Translations under genes and position numbers: made by a program
Part shown: positions 47,865 to 60,889 of the stretch, piece by piece
How the letters are laid out: every line of letters starts with the position of its first letter
Numbering within the stretch: the first letter of the stretch is position 1
Assembly (NCBI GenBank): GCA_033239525.1
Contig: BSYO01000014.1
Coordinates: 14,740,021-14,804,020, forward strand
Direction of reading: 5' to 3'
DNA: 64,000 nucleotides
Source of the DNA: Nepenthes gracilis
Lineage: Eukaryota > Streptophyta > Magnoliopsida > Caryophyllales > Nepenthaceae
Notes under the pieces: model-generated
Told to the model about the DNA's origin: nothing
The model's database searches: none
Seen by the model: only the letters and a program-made list of their open reading frames with translations

Positions 47865-48557
47865 TGATTCCATTAGTATCACGCCCGAACAGTGCCTTAG
47901 GTGCCATTTTCAGAAGCCCCGTACTCAATCTGCGCTTTCTGAGAGCTCAATCACCATTTTCAGAAACACCGCACTCGAATTGAGCTTGCCAGGCGCTCTA
48001 ACGCAATTTCCTAAAACCTCACACTTGATTCGTGCCTGCCAGATGTTTGAGTGCCAGTTTTAGAAGCACTGCGCCCACGTGGCAATCGAGCACGCCCCAG
48101 AGGATAAAAATATGGCTGACACGTATTAGGGTTTAACCATTGCAATTTGAGCACCGTTTTGAAAGAGAAAATAAAAGAAAGAGAAATAATGTAAAAGATG
48201 AAAATTTGTGCATTCGTTTGTATTCTGAATAGAGTTTCAGTCTCCATCGACCGTAGGTACGCTGTTTTTGCTGCTGAGAAGAACGTTTACCGGATTTTAT
48301 TTTTTCTTTTTTATTCTCGTGTTCTTTGTTGTACGGACTTATTTTGAGACAAGATAATCTGACATTGTATTTGAGGTTTGTATAATCGAGTCATTGTATA
48401 GTAGAGTTATTTTCGGACTTTCAGACTCGCGATTTTTTTTTCTATGAAGTTTTCTACGTAAAAATCGTATTTTTATTAATTGTGTATACTTATTGTGTGT
48501 TTGTCATATGTTATTGTGTGTTTCCTCACGGTTTAAATAGTAGGTCGAGTCCCAACA
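47865..48557 (+). mobile_element. Solo LTR (copia-like) with tandem repeats, probable TSD GGTAT/GGTTT
   Basis: About 693 bp starting TGATTCCATTAG and ending GAGTCCCAACA. Flanks GGTAT (47860-47864) and GGTTT (48558-48562) agree at four of five bases. The 3' portion, with TTTTCTACGTAAAAATC and runs of TTGTGTGTT before the end, is typical of Ty1/copia LTRs. The left third consists of four ~55-bp imperfect repeats (47885-48105). A GGATAAAAATATGG box at about 48101-48114 is a plausible TATA region. Confidence 0.6.
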
Positions 48558-49189
48558 GGTTTAGTTCAATTATATAAAATAATGGTAAGAATTTTTTCAT
48601 TATCAAAAAAAAAAAAAAAAACAGAAAATGAAAAAGTATGGCCTATTTATATGCTACACAATAGATGGTTGATCTCAGAGCGTATTTGAAAAAATATCTA
48701 TGCCAGGAGATATTGCTAATTTAAGCAACTTGCTCTACTTCTAGTATTTCGTAAGCTTTTTATTAAACTGACGTTTCTAATTAATGAGCGACCGACATTA
48801 ATTAAGACCTTTTAATTTAGTAAAGTATGTTATTATTAAGACAACTTGATACATAAAATTCTTGCTTTGCATAAATTCATAAAAGAATCCAATTACTTTA
48901 AAGTTTATCATGACAATTCATTATATTATATAGGATATCGTTTTTATGATTAAAATCTGTAATTATCGAGCCATGTGATGATGACTTTATTGATATTTTA
49001 AGGCTCCATTTTTGTACAATTGGAGCACATTTAGTAAGCAAAAAATTGAAAATATTTTTAAAAAAAATATTTAAAAAATAATTTTTTTTATATAAAAATA
49101 TTTATAACTGTCTATTTTTCATTTAGAAAATAAAAAAATAGAGATTTTTAGTTTTTCAATTTTAAACTAAAACATCGATAGAGTTTGCG

Positions 49190-50290
49190 AATTATGCTTT
49201 AAGCAAGGCTGTGTCATCCCTTGCATGCGGTGCTTAAAACACTACAAGGCCGATTATGCTTTTGATCAAAGTACATCTCAACATTTGCAGATCACACATA
49301 GAAGAAAAAAACTTAGCATTTAAGGTTATGTGATAGGATTATTACAAGCTGACCATAAAAAGTGACACTATGAAATTTGTTAAAAGGTATAAAAATTGTC
49401 AAATTTACGACAATATCTCTCATTAATGTCATATCAAACTTCAAGCTGTACAATTGCCCTGACTGTTCGCACAGTTGGGGCTTAATGTACTAGGCCCATT
49501 CCCACTTATTATGGGACAAAGAGAAATTCATCATAGTTACAGTAGACTGCATTACAGAGTGGGCAAAAGCCTCCCTATTGACAAAAATTGAGTAGAACAT
49601 GACTAAATTCGTATGCCAGAGATCGTACGCAGGTTTGTGATATTCAAAATCATAGTGACTGATAATGGTACTCAATTTATGAAAAAGATATTTACCAAGT
49701 ATCGTACAAGCCTTGGAATAGATTAGTTCATATCTCCGTTGTTTACTTCCAAGTAAACAAACAAGTAGATGTGGCCAACTGAACCCTATTGCATACGCTA
49801 AAGACAAAATTGGAGGACGTGAGAGGCTCTTGGGTAGACGAGCTTCCATCTATTCTACGGTACTGAATGATGCCAAGAGAACCTACTCTAGAAATACCCT
49901 TTAGCCCGTGATACGAGATCGAGACTATTATCTCGATTGAAATCAAACTACCCAATTTTTGTGTAGAAAGTTTCGACCCATATCATAATTCTCAACTCTT
50001 GAGAGGAAGTCTAGACTTACTCAAAGAAGCCAAGGACACGGTGAGACTATGGACAGTCACTTACTAGCAACGAATAGCTCGATGCTACAACATAAATGTT
50101 AAGACACAACAATTCAAAGTATGAGACTTAGTTTTGAGGAATATAGAGGCTATAGGCAAAATTATTGACATGAATAAGTTATCCCCCAATTGGGAAGTAC
50201 CGTTCCTAATGTCAACTATCCTTTGGAAAATGGGACACTAGTTTGTGGAATGTCCTTTACCTCAAAAGTATTATCAATAACCTCACTCCT
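49190..50290 (+). pseudogene. Gypsy integrase remnant, copy 1
   Basis: On the + strand, across stops and shifts: a MRCL block and SHIEEKNLAFKV (zinc-binding part), then LGPFPLIMGQREFIIVTVD and EWAKASLLTKI (first catalytic block). A degraded TDNGTQ-like block lies near 49655-49675. At the end is a PNWE-type C-terminal block with a WNVLYLK-like close (about 50170-50270). No reverse transcriptase lies to the left, so only the 3' part of pol was ever copied here. Confidence 0.75.
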
Positions 50291-51229
50291 GAATATAACG
50301 AGATTGAAGATATGTTTTCCTTACAATTTATGGGGTGCTTGTAAGATATATTTTATCATTTTAATAAGACTGAGTTTTTCATCAGTTGTTTATATTTATT
50401 ACTCATTTGTATGCTTCTGTGATTCACTATAACCACAACTGACTTTAAGTTAGGCGAATAGAGATTTTACTCCTCACCTACAAAAATGACCCATATAATA
50501 ATGCAATCATGGCACCGGTTAATGGAAACATTTGACCTAGAGTGCGGTCAAGCGCTGACAATTGTTTTAGAGACTCAGGGGTTTTAGGACTAAACATCCA
50601 ATCCCTTTTGAGAGGTCCAATCGGATGTCGAATAATGTTGAACAGGACATAATGTAAAAAAGATATATTTAATCATTTAAAAATTTTTAGAGGGCTTTTC
50701 AATATAAGTGCTAAAACACCTTTCACGGGGTCAATGCCATCCATCATACATGGTCAATGGATTAGGGTTCAACTAAGCCCGTCAACGATGGTGTGACTAC
50801 CTAACCAGCAAAAGAAGATTCTATCGAATAGAAACATGAAACAATAGAAACAATGTCAGCGACAACAATCAATAATATTTAGTTGATTGCTTTATTACAT
50901 ATTTTGTGGTCCCATATGTACAATTCAGAATTTCTAACTCAATATAGGTGGAAACCACCATGTTAATCCTTACTAAAGTGCAAGTATAGATTATTCTAAG
51001 GCGGAGAGCTAGGCGAGGGCCTAGATAATGGGTCCTCACTTGGACCTAAAAAACTTCTGACGTCAGAACTCTAAAAAATTCTAAAAGTTTTCGCATCAAG
51101 ACTAGCTAAAGAAAAATTAGGGATAGCCAAGGAGATGATCTACTTGTACAGGAAAATACCATCTTGGAACCTAGTGTCCAAAATGGGACCAACCTCCTTT
51201 GGTCAAAAACTCCTCCTTGACTCCCCCTC

Positions 51230-52936
51230 GAACAGGGCACACTTGTTCTGAAGGCTATCGATCAAATTTGCGTCAGTAACTTATCGACGCTCACCTTTTT
51301 GAATTTGAGAACGGTGATACTATCCCCTGAAATGGTGTTCTCGTCTGATAATTCACAGGATCTTGACATCTGCTCGAACAACTCCTCCAAAATAGTAGCC
51401 CAAACTTGAAGCTACTTAGCCTTGGCCACAATGGTTTCCACCCAAATCTCCAACTCCCTATGTGCCACAGGATCAACATATGATCTTAAGAGACAGACAA
51501 TCTTAGTGTCACATTTATGCAGTCTGTCCTTCACCAAACATACTAAGTCTTGGGACTATCAGACAAACAAAATATCCAGTCTGATATAACAATATCAGGA
51601 CAAGATTCGAGTGTGAAGAATCAAGTACATGGTGTCTCTTGAGTGAAAAACTCCTCATGAGATGCGAGATCTGGCAATGATTCAGGCTCGAAAACTGGCA
51701 GAGTCTTCTAGCATAAGAGAGGTGGAGAGCAGCAATGCGGAGGAATTATGAATTCAGGGGTGGCTAAAAAAGCACCAAAATCTTCAAAACTCCTTGATGG
51801 AGAAAGACCCACTTAAGGGCCACCTCCGCCTTTGGGATCACTGATGGAAAAATACGAGGCCCAAGAGTCTCCACTGTAGCTCCACGATTATTAGTAGGTA
51901 TCTCCTCTACCACTCCTCCTTTATTGATAAGCTCCACCACCGGGGCAACATGAGGAGTAGAAACTAAATCAGTAGGTGAGGAGCCAACCAAAACTGGGAC
52001 CTTGTACTCAAGAATAAACGGAGCAGCAATCAGTTTTTTCATGTTCATGGCTTGAGGCTCAAAGTTATTCATTCTCATACAAACCACCATAGGAGCTTCA
52101 CCCTCTAGAATAATTGCAATCACCTCTTCAAAAATTGGGCGACCTAGTGAGGAGAGAATTAGGTTCGACCTTCGAGATGGTCCATTGGCATCTACCTTGG
52201 CAATCTTATTATAGATCTCATCAACCATCCTATCAACAGTGGCGCTAGAGGATGAAACGAATAAGCTAGAAAAGCGCCCCCACTTTTCCTTTTGGTTAGC
52301 AGGGAGCCATATTAGTAGCGACCTATTCACCCACATTAACTTTTCAGTTGACCTCAGCAAGTGTCTTCTTAGTCAGATTGTTGCTCGTATTTTACAGCTC
52401 AGCAGCATTCTCCTCTATCAAACTGGTCAATGGTTTAGACTTAAAGGCCTTATTGTCCAAAACCATGCTGGAAAAAGCAAAATTGGCCATTTTTTATTTA
52501 TTGGAGAGGGTCTAATAGAAAGGAACTACAACAAAAAAATATTGGTCCTTTCACCCCTTCGTAGAATCCAGATTCCCTCCACTTATTTTTGAATCCCTTT
52601 CTAGGGGTTAACAAAATCCAATTGCCTTTCTAGTTAAATCTAAAGACCACTTTAACAGTCATTGTGTCCAAACGAAGCTCTTTATGGTAGAAGAAGATAT
52701 ATAGACAAATTAGGTACCTTATTGCGTTGGGATGGAGGCAGGCAATAGGAATCTTCAGAACTTCCATTATGTTATAGAGCTCTCCATCCAATGGAATGTA
52801 AAGACCCTTTTATAGATAAACTTCATAAATAATGATGAAGCCATGCCTTGGAGGGAAAAATCTTTTAAATGGTGAGAGAATTTGAAAAGAAACGACGATG
52901 TCTCTCATATATGTCCAACACCTTTTCAACTGTGAG
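51230..52936 (-). pseudogene. Antisense (Transposase_28-like) gene remnant, copy 1
   Basis: Read on the - strand from 52936: MRDIVVSFQILSPFKR and PPRHGFIIIYEVYL (domain start) to a stop at about 52814. A broken middle part follows, then a 198-codon open frame at 51764-52360, mixed in composition without a known domain, and a further stretch near 51290-51480. The order matches the extra gene of the 21.8-31.4 kb element, running head-on toward pol. Copy 2 has about 19 residues (near QSSLKAATGEASAPVFG) missing here. Confidence 0.55.
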
Positions 52937-53055
52937 GCAGTGTCTCTCATTGGTACGCTTGCTTGCGCTCTGGTGTTGACCATTTTTTGTGTACGAGGGC
53001 GAATGTTGAGGTGAGACGTTAGACTTTTTGTCACGTTTTTCATAGACGGTGCCAA
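52937..53055 (-). pseudogene. gag start and PBS of another gypsy element, fused to copy 1
   Basis: Immediately inside the LTR at 53056, the - strand reads TTGGCACCGTCTATG (PBS-like), then a short leader, then MVNTRAQASVPMRDTASQ, parallel to the gag start MVNSKTKINAPVREA of the full-length element. At about 52936 the sequence switches, keeping the frame, into the antisense gene remnant. Copy 2 shows entirely different sequence beyond this point, so it is a recombination or deletion junction. Confidence 0.65.
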
Positions 53056-53808
53056 TGTTATGTCCCTCGGTTCAAGTTCTCTGGTGGATTAGGGAGCCTT
53101 CATATTCCACGCTTGGGTCAAATCTTGAATGGGTCTGGTCTCCACTGTCCTTAACTTGGATTCTACACAACGCAAACTATAAATAAGATGTTAGAAGTCG
53201 GCAAAATATTCTTCCACCAAAAATATTTCGATACTCAAGTCAGGTATCTTCCGTAATAAACGGAGAGATGTAGGAGTGAATATAAAGATATGATGGGAAA
53301 TGTGAGGATGCAAGAGTGCGAGATTCGTTGAGCGATTATCAGAGGATAAGCTTCACGGATTGCACTACACGGAGTGGCTCACTAAAGTTGCTCGGTAGAG
53401 GCCTTTAGGGTCGGTGACCTTTGATTCTCTCTGTGAACAGAAATTCGATCAGAGGATCAGGAATTGGATCCTTTTTCTATTAAAGGAAAGGATATTTATA
53501 GGCTCCATGGTGGAAAACCTTAGGTGCATGAACCTTAGACATGTGGCAAGTTGGGATTCATTGGCCGCTGACTGGTGGCGGTAACCAGTGGTATCAATCG
53601 TCACCTTGCGGGGCGCGTAGACCGTCGTCGAGTGTCGACCATGCGTGGCTACTGCTCATGCGGGGATTGGCTAAGTAGTTTGGGAGGACGGCGTGCGCCG
53701 TAACTTGCAACGCTGACTTTCTCCTCATTGGCCTTCCTACTTGGCTGGACTGGTGTTCCATGGACTAGGCCTCACTGCTCTTGTTCCACCTCCGAGTTGG
53801 ACCCAACA
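53056..53808 (-). repeat. Gypsy LTR (5' LTR of the fused element)
   Basis: About 753 bp on the + strand from TGTTATGTCCCTCGG to GGACCCAACA. The adjoining PBS and gag start on its left show it is a 5' LTR read on the - strand. No matching 3' LTR was found in the window. Internal motifs resemble the LTR-like sequence at 20794-21559. Confidence 0.7.
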
Positions 53809-53810
53809 CA

Positions 53811-54195
53811 ATTATTTAATAATTATATTTAATAAATATTTATTATATACACATAATATTATATATACGTAATATTTAATAAATATTTAATACATAATAA
53901 TATATCAAATATAATATTTGATAATATGTAATATTATATCAAATATTTAATATATATATATAAGGAAAAAGAATATCTTTTTCATTAAATAACGGCAAAA
54001 AAATCATTACGATAAATTTTTACATTATTTCTCATTCTATTCCACAAACTAAATATTAAAATACTAATTTCTAATTTATTCTATTTCAATAACTAAATAT
54101 GAAAACAATAATTCTAAACTCTATTTTTATCTTATTCTATTTCTCGAGAATAACTATTTTATTCTTATATTATTTTATTTCAGTAATCAAATGTG
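53811..54195. other. AT-rich spacer
   Basis: Repetitive AATATTTAATA-type low-complexity sequence between the LTR and duplication copy 2. No gene. Confidence 0.55.
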
Positions 54196-54197
54196 TC

Positions 54198-57100
54198 ATA
54201 ATGATAAAATTTTTTTTATTATAAAAAAAAGAAAAAGAAAAAGTATAGTCTATTTATATGCTACACAATAGATGGTTGATCTTAGAGCATATTTGGAAAA
54301 ATATGTATGTCAGGAGATATTGCTAATTTAGGAAACTTACTCTACTTCTAGTATTTCGTAGGCTTATTATTAAACTGACGTTTCTAATTAATGAGCCACC
54401 GACATTAATTAAGACATTTACTTTAGTAAAGTATGTTATTATTAAGACAATTTGATATATAAAATTCTTGCTATGCATGAATTCATAAAATAATTCAATT
54501 ACTTTTGAGTTTATTATGAATTGTTATATATTATATTGTATAAGATATTATTTTTATGATTAAAATCTGTAATTATCAAATCATATGATGACGACTCTAT
54601 TGATATTTTAAGGCTCTAATTAGTAAGTAAAAAATTAAAATATTTTTTAAAAAAACATTTACAACTATCTATTTTTCATTTAGAAAATCAAAATATAGAG
54701 ATTTTCAGCTTTTTTAATTTTAAACTAAAACATCAGTAGAGTTTGCGAATTCTGCTTTAAGCAAGGCTGTTTCATCCCTTGCATGCGGTGCTTAACACCC
54801 TACGAGGCCGATTATGCTTTTAAGTGAAGTACATCTCAATATTTGTAGATCACATATAGAGGAAAAGAATTTGGCATTTAAGGTCATCCAATTGGGCTAT
54901 TACAAGCCGACCATGAAAAGGAACACTATGGTATTCGTTGAGAGGTGTAAAAATTGTCAAATTCATAGCAATATCCCTTATTAATGTCACATCAAACTTC
55001 AAGTTGTATAATTACCCTGACTGTTCGCATAGTTGGGACTTGACGAACTAGGCTCATTCCCACTTGTTCTGGGACAAAGAGAAATTCATTATAGTTGCAG
55101 TAGAATACTTTACAAAGTGGGCAGAAGCCTCTTTATTGGCAAAAATTATTGAGTAGAACATGACCGAATTCGTATGCCAGAGTATCATATGCAAGATTGG
55201 ATACCCAAGGTCATGGGAAAAAGATTCACCAAGTGTTGTACAAGAATTGGATTAGATTTGTTCATATCTCTGTTGTTTACCTCCAAGTAAACAGACAAGT
55301 AGATGTGACTTACTGAACCCTTTTGTATAGGCCAAGGATATGATTGGAGAATGTGAGAGGCTTTTGGGTAAACGAGCTCTTTTTTGTACTATGATCCTAT
55401 CGAATGACGCCTAGAGAATCGGCTCAAGAAATACCCTTCATCCTGTGATATGAGATTGAGGATGTCATGCCAATTGAAATCAAACTACCCAACTTTTGAG
55501 TGGAAAGTTTCGAGTCGTATCATAATTCTCAACTCGTGAGAGGGAGTCTAGACTTACTCAAAGAAGTCAAGGACATGACGAGACTATGGATAGCCGCTTA
55601 CCAGCAATAAGTAGCTTGATGCTACAACAGAAATGTGAAGGCACGACAATTCAAAGTAGGAGACTTGGTTTTGAAGAACATAAAGGTTACAAGCAAAATT
55701 ATCGACATGAATAAACTGTCCCCCAATTGGAAAGGACCGTTCCTAGTGTCAACAGTCCTCTGGAGTGTTGTGTATAAACTTGCACCTAAAACGGGACACT
55801 AGTTCCTAGGGCATGGAATGTCCTTCACCTCAAAAAGTATTATCAATAATCTCACTCTTGAATATAACGAGATTGATGATATATTTCGCTCACAGTTTAT
55901 GGGGTGCTTGTATGATGTATTTTATCATTTTAATAAGATTGAGTTTTACATTGGTTATTTATATTTATTACTCATTTGTGTACTTGTATGATTCATTATA
56001 ACCATGACTAACTTTAAGTTAGGCGAATAGAGGTTTTACTCTTCACCTACTAAACTGACTCATATAATAATGCAATCATGGCACTGGTCAATGGAACCAT
56101 ATGACCTAGAGTGCGATCAAGCACAGACAATTACTTTAGAGACTAAGGGGTTTTAGGACTGAACGTCCAATTCCTTTTGAGTGGTCCAAACAAATGTCGA
56201 ATTATGTTGAACATGACATAATGTAAAACATACATTTAATCATTTAAAAAACCTTAGGGGACTTTTCAATATAAGTACAAAAACACCTTCCATGGAATGG
56301 GCGCCATCAGTCATACATGGTCGATGGATTAGGATTTAACTTAGCCTGACAATGACGATGAGACCACCTAACCAACAAAAGAAGATTCTATCGAATAGAA
56401 ACATGAAACAATAAAAACAATATTAGCGACGATAATCAATAATATTTAGCTGATTACTTTAGTACATATTTTGTGGTCACATATGCACAATTCATAAATC
56501 TCAACTCAGTATAGGAGGAAACCACCAAGTTAATCCTTACCAAAGTGCAAGCAGCTTGATTATTCTAAGGTGGAGAGCCAGATGAGGGCCAAGATAATGG
56601 GTCATCACTTGGCCTCAAAAATATTTTGACGTCATAACTCTAGAAAACCCCAAAATTTTCCACATCAACACAATCTATAGAAAAATCAGGGACAACTCAA
56701 GAGAAGATCTACTTGTAGAGGAAAATACCATCTTGGAACCTAGAGTTTAAAAAGGGACCAACCTCCTTTGGTCAAAAACTCCTCCTGGACTCCCCCTCGA
56801 ACTGGGCACACTCGTTCTAAAGGCTATCGATCAAACTTGCGTTAGAAACTTATCGACGCTCAGCTTTTTGGAGCTTCTCTTTGAAAACAGCATTCCTATC
56901 CCCATAAATGTTGTTCTTGTCTGATAATTCACAGGATCTTGACATTTGCTCAGACAACACCTCCAAAATAGTTGCCCATACTTGAAGCTGCTTAGCCTTG
57001 GCCACAATGGCTTCCACCCGAATCTCTAACACCCTGTGCGCCACAAGATCGACCTATGATCTTGAGAGACAGGCAATCTTAGTGTAAAGTTTATGCAACC

Positions 57101-58575
57101 TATCCTTCACCAAACATACTAAGTCTTGGGACTGCCAGACAAGCAAAATATCTAGTGAGACCCAACAATATCATGACAAGATTCTAGCGTGAAGAATCAA
57201 GTGTGTGGTATCTCTTGAGTGAAAAATTCCTCATGAGAGGCGGCATCTAGCAATGATTCAGGCTAAAAAATTGGTGGAGTCTTCCAACATAAGAGGGTTG
57301 GAGAGCGGCAATGCAGAGGAGTTACGAATTCAGGGCGGCAAAAAAAGCACCAAAATCTTCAAAACTCCTTGATGGAGAAAGACCCACTTGAGGGGCCACC
57401 TCCGCCTTTGGGACCACTGATGGAAAAATACAAGGCCCGAGAGTCTCCATTGCAGCTCCACGATTATTAGTAGGTATCTACTCTACTGCTCCTCCTTTAT
57501 TGATAAGCTCCACCATCGGGGCAACGTGAGAAATAGAAACTAAATCATTAGGTGAAAAGCTAACCAAAATTGGGACCTTGTACTCAACAATAAATGAAGT
57601 AGAAATCGGTTCTTTCATGTTCACATCTTGAGGCTCAAAGTCATTTATTCTAGTACAAACAACCATAGGAGCTTTACCCTCTGGAATAGTTGCAAGCGCC
57701 TCTTCAAAAATTGGGCAACTTAGTGATGAGAGAATTGGGTTCGACCTTGAGAAGGTCCGTTAGCATCTACCCTAGCAATTTTATCATAGATCTCATCAAC
57801 CATCCTATAACCAGTGGTGCTAGAGGATGAAATGAATAAGCCAAAAACTGGGGCACTTGCCTCCCCAGTAGCTGCCTTCAAAGAGGACTGAATGAAAAGC
57901 GCCCCCATTTCTTGTTGGTCAACGGGGGGCCATATTAGCAATGACCTCTCCACCCACATTCAGTTGACCTTAGCAAGTGTCTTCTAAGTTAGAAAGTTGC
58001 CTATATTCTATAGCTTAGTGGCATTCTCCTCTATCAAACCAGTCAATCCTCTATTAAACCGGTCAATGGTTTGGACTTAAAGATCTCATTGTCCAAAACC
58101 ATTTTGAAAAAAGTAGAATTGGCAATTTTTTTATTTATTGGAGAGGGTCCAATAGGAAAGAACCACAACAAAAAAAATATTGATCCTTGCACCCCTTCAT
58201 AGAATCCAGATTCCCTCCACTTATTTTTGAATCCCTTTCAAGGGGTAAACAAAATCCAATTGCCTTTCTAGTTAAATCTAAAGACCACTTTAACAATCAT
58301 AGCGTCCAAACGAAGCTCTTTACGGTAGAAGAAGATACACAGAGAAATTAGGTAAAGTATTGTGTTAGGATGGAGGTGGGCAATAGGAACCTTCAGAGCC
58401 TCCATTATGTTATTGAGCTCTGCAGCCAATGACATGTAAAAACCCACCAATAGATAAACTTCATAAATAATGATGAAGCCATGCCTTGGAAAGCAAACTC
58501 TTTTGGACGATGAGAAAACTTGAAAAGAAATGGTGATGTCTCTCATATATGTCTAACACCTTTTCAACTGTGAGG
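54198..58575. repeat. Segmental duplication, copy 2 (pairs with 48580-52936)
   Basis: About 4.38 kb colinear with copy 1 and in the same orientation. It shares the same left flank and the same truncation point of pol, so it is a duplication of a locus and not an independent insertion. Beyond 58575 it runs on into its own antisense-gene leader, suggesting this is the more complete copy. Confidence 0.88.
54750..55860 (+). pseudogene. Gypsy integrase remnant, copy 2
   Basis: Same blocks as copy 1: PCMRCLTPYEADYAF, then a KEKFIIVAVEYFTKWAEASL catalytic block, and near the end an SPNWKGPFLVST-like C-terminal block with WNVLHLKKYYQ-type closing. Interrupted by several stops and shifts. It keeps some positions lost in copy 1. 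Confidence 0.75.
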
Positions 58576-58760
58576 CTAAAAGGAATATTGGTAGCATGGA
58601 TGCTATTCAAGAAGCCATGAAAGTCGAAGAATAGCACGAAGCAAAGTTGGGTTGAGAGACAAAGGGAAAGAAGATAAAAGAATACAATGAAAAAGAAAGC
58701 ATGCTAGGGTTCAAATTGAAAAACTTTAGCATAGGACGATGTCGTTTTGGCTTGCCTGAA
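56780..58760 (-). pseudogene. Antisense (Transposase_28-like) gene remnant, copy 2
   Basis: On the - strand an AAAACGACATCGT motif (58734-58750) precedes an ATG near 58618. Degraded codons then lead into MRDITISFQVF, PRHGFIIIYEVYL, VGFYMSLAAELNNIMEALKV and YLISLCIFF, the full Transposase_28-like domain on one strand (58268-58546). Further down are frames at 57720-57959 and 57478-57666, then at 56850-57044 an Ala/Glu/Leu-rich stretch (EAIVAKAKQLQVWATILEVL) likely to be coiled coil. This copy is the internal reference showing the normal domain order. Confidence 0.6.
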
Positions 58761-58769
58761 GAGACACAC

Positions 58770-59820
58770 CACTATAATGATGGGAGGCAAGTGCTAACAT
58801 GGGAGAACACTGCAGCATGTCTCTTCCACTGTGCCAGTAACGATGAACTATCATTATATTTTTCAAGGTGATAGGTTGATAGCAAATGGTCCAGTTACTC
58901 CATTTAATTAATTAGCAGTTCAGCTTTCATCAAAAGACTGGCTTAATTACTTCGCAAACATTATAATTCTAGATTTTTTTTAAAATTAAAATTGTTGTGA
59001 AGTCGAATTGTTAGAGGCCTAAACTGTTATATTGTCAGACTGGTGAAAAGGCAAGCAAATCCAAATAGATAGGTAGACACTCAACAATGGTTAGAGAATT
59101 ATAAACACACCTAGATCATACGAAGAAAATGAGCTTCCATTAGATCCTTTCACGAATTACAAATTCCAAATGGTAAAAGTACAATTTAGAAGAAAAGAAA
59201 AAAGAGAAAAGATTGCGATCGAAATACAGAAAAAAATAAGAAAATTTCTTAGTTCTAGGACGCGAATTGTGCGAGAAGCACCACTAAAAAAAGGAGAAGA
59301 ATAACATCCACTCATGCTGACAACACCTATCTCAATCACCTCTATAAGGGTTAGCGAGACAAAAGTTGTAGCATCATTACAACATACAGGCCTAGCTTTA
59401 GGAAAGATGTAAAAGTGAAAAAAGAAGATAATTTTTTCAATAAAAGAGAATAATCCAGACGGATTTCAAACACATCAACGATTGTGAAACTCGAAGGATA
59501 TTCCCACCAGCTTCGGCATCAATATCCACCGACAACTGTGAAGACAACATGTTCACAAAGGATGACACATAGTCAAGTGAGGAGGAAGACGTTTTGTGGT
59601 ACAATTTAAAGAGAAACTCTCAATTTATAGCCATGGCAAGTCCTAAACAGTAAGGAAATCGATACTCATAAAGGCATCAAATCACAGTAAAAAAGAATAG
59701 AGAATAAAATCCCACAAAAAAGATAATAAATTAGCAAAGGTGCGCACAATTGGCATGACAAATTACCCCATTGGCTTTCCATTCATTGCATACTTGGAAT
59801 TTGAATTCCATACTCCAAGT
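58770..59820. other. Non-coding sequence between antisense gene and PPT
   Basis: Moderately AT-rich with no persuasive coding sequence. By analogy with the full-length element it is the stretch between the antisense gene start and the 3' LTR, though longer. Confidence 0.4.
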
Positions 59821-60440
59821 ATGGGGGGTTAATATTAGGAAAAGCCCAATGATGATTGGCCGGCCTAAAGTTGAAGTAGGACCCAAGCTTCAGTGATCCT
59901 AATATGGGCATAGAAGACCGATCCAAATAATGGGTCAATGGGGTATTGAACAGGGCATGTAATACTGGTGAACAGTTACGGTCAATCAGAGGGTAATAAT
60001 ACTCTTATAAATGACCTGATCCATAAGCGATCGAAATGATACTTACATTAACATTCAAATGATTTTTAAATTAATTTAAAGGGCAATTACATCCCAAAAG
60101 TAACGCCTTCCATTTACCGTCATAGAATGCTTTCCCGTACAAGTAGCAATTTCGGGGTGATTAGTCAATTAAAACTCTTACTATAAATACAAATCCTTTC
60201 AAATCAAAGAGGAAGTTCGACTAATATAGCAAAAGAGATTCTACCAAAGAGTGTATTCAAACAAATAGAGTCAAACGTTCCTAATTCACACTCATCCATT
60301 CCTCTTTTAATTCACACTTTCCTTTTGTATCTTTCTATTTCATTAGGAAAGACGGTTGATTTGAACGTCGAAAGATATATTGAAAAGTAAATCCCGTATA
60401 CATATAGCCTTTTGTTTAGTTTATTGTAGTGTGCAAGATA
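59821..60440 (+). repeat. Probable PPT and 3' LTR of the copy 2 element
   Basis: A purine tract AGTATGGGGGGTTAA (about 59818-59832) sits where a PPT would be for a + strand element. The following ~600 bp has LTR-like features: CTATAAATACA (60181-60191, a TATA box) and a pyrimidine-rich leader. The right end was not defined and no TSD could be tested because the element lacks its left end. Confidence 0.4.
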
Positions 60441-60889
60441 ATGATTTTCAGCCATAAAAATTGGACTCGCCACCACTTGAATCAACCAAAAGATTCACTC
60501 GACTTTTTAATTCATACGACAATTTGGATCTTTGAACGCATCAATTTAGAATTACATTTGATATATGATTTTTTATTACGCAGTACATATATTTTTATGA
60601 CTTTGAATGATTTTAAAATAAACTACCATAAAATAAATTTAGTTTAATTATTTAGTATAAATAAATATATTAAACAAATTTATTGAATAATTCATTAACT
60701 AATAATTTTTAAGATACATACACGAGCGTTGGAACTTCAATTTACATATATCTTAGTCTCCCCCCACACATTTCCATCCTTACGTCACTATCTCTAAATG
60801 CGTTAACAATTTACACAATAAAATAAAATGATGTTAAAAATTTGGACTATCGTTTTTTTTATTTTATTGCTATAGTAATTATTAATATT

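Larger units (their letters stand above)
48580..52936. repeat. Segmental duplication, copy 1 (pairs with 54198-58575)
   Basis: About 4.36 kb colinear with copy 2 from ATAATGGTAAGAATTTTTT through AACTGTGAGGC. It contains ~600 bp of non-transposon-like flank, the 3' end of a gypsy pol gene (+ strand), a spacer and the antisense gene (- strand). Divergence is scattered and moderate. Confidence 0.88.

Noticed and set aside
49490..49955. 119- and 70-codon - strand frames
   Set aside because: They are antisense shadows of the integrase remnant read on the + strand.
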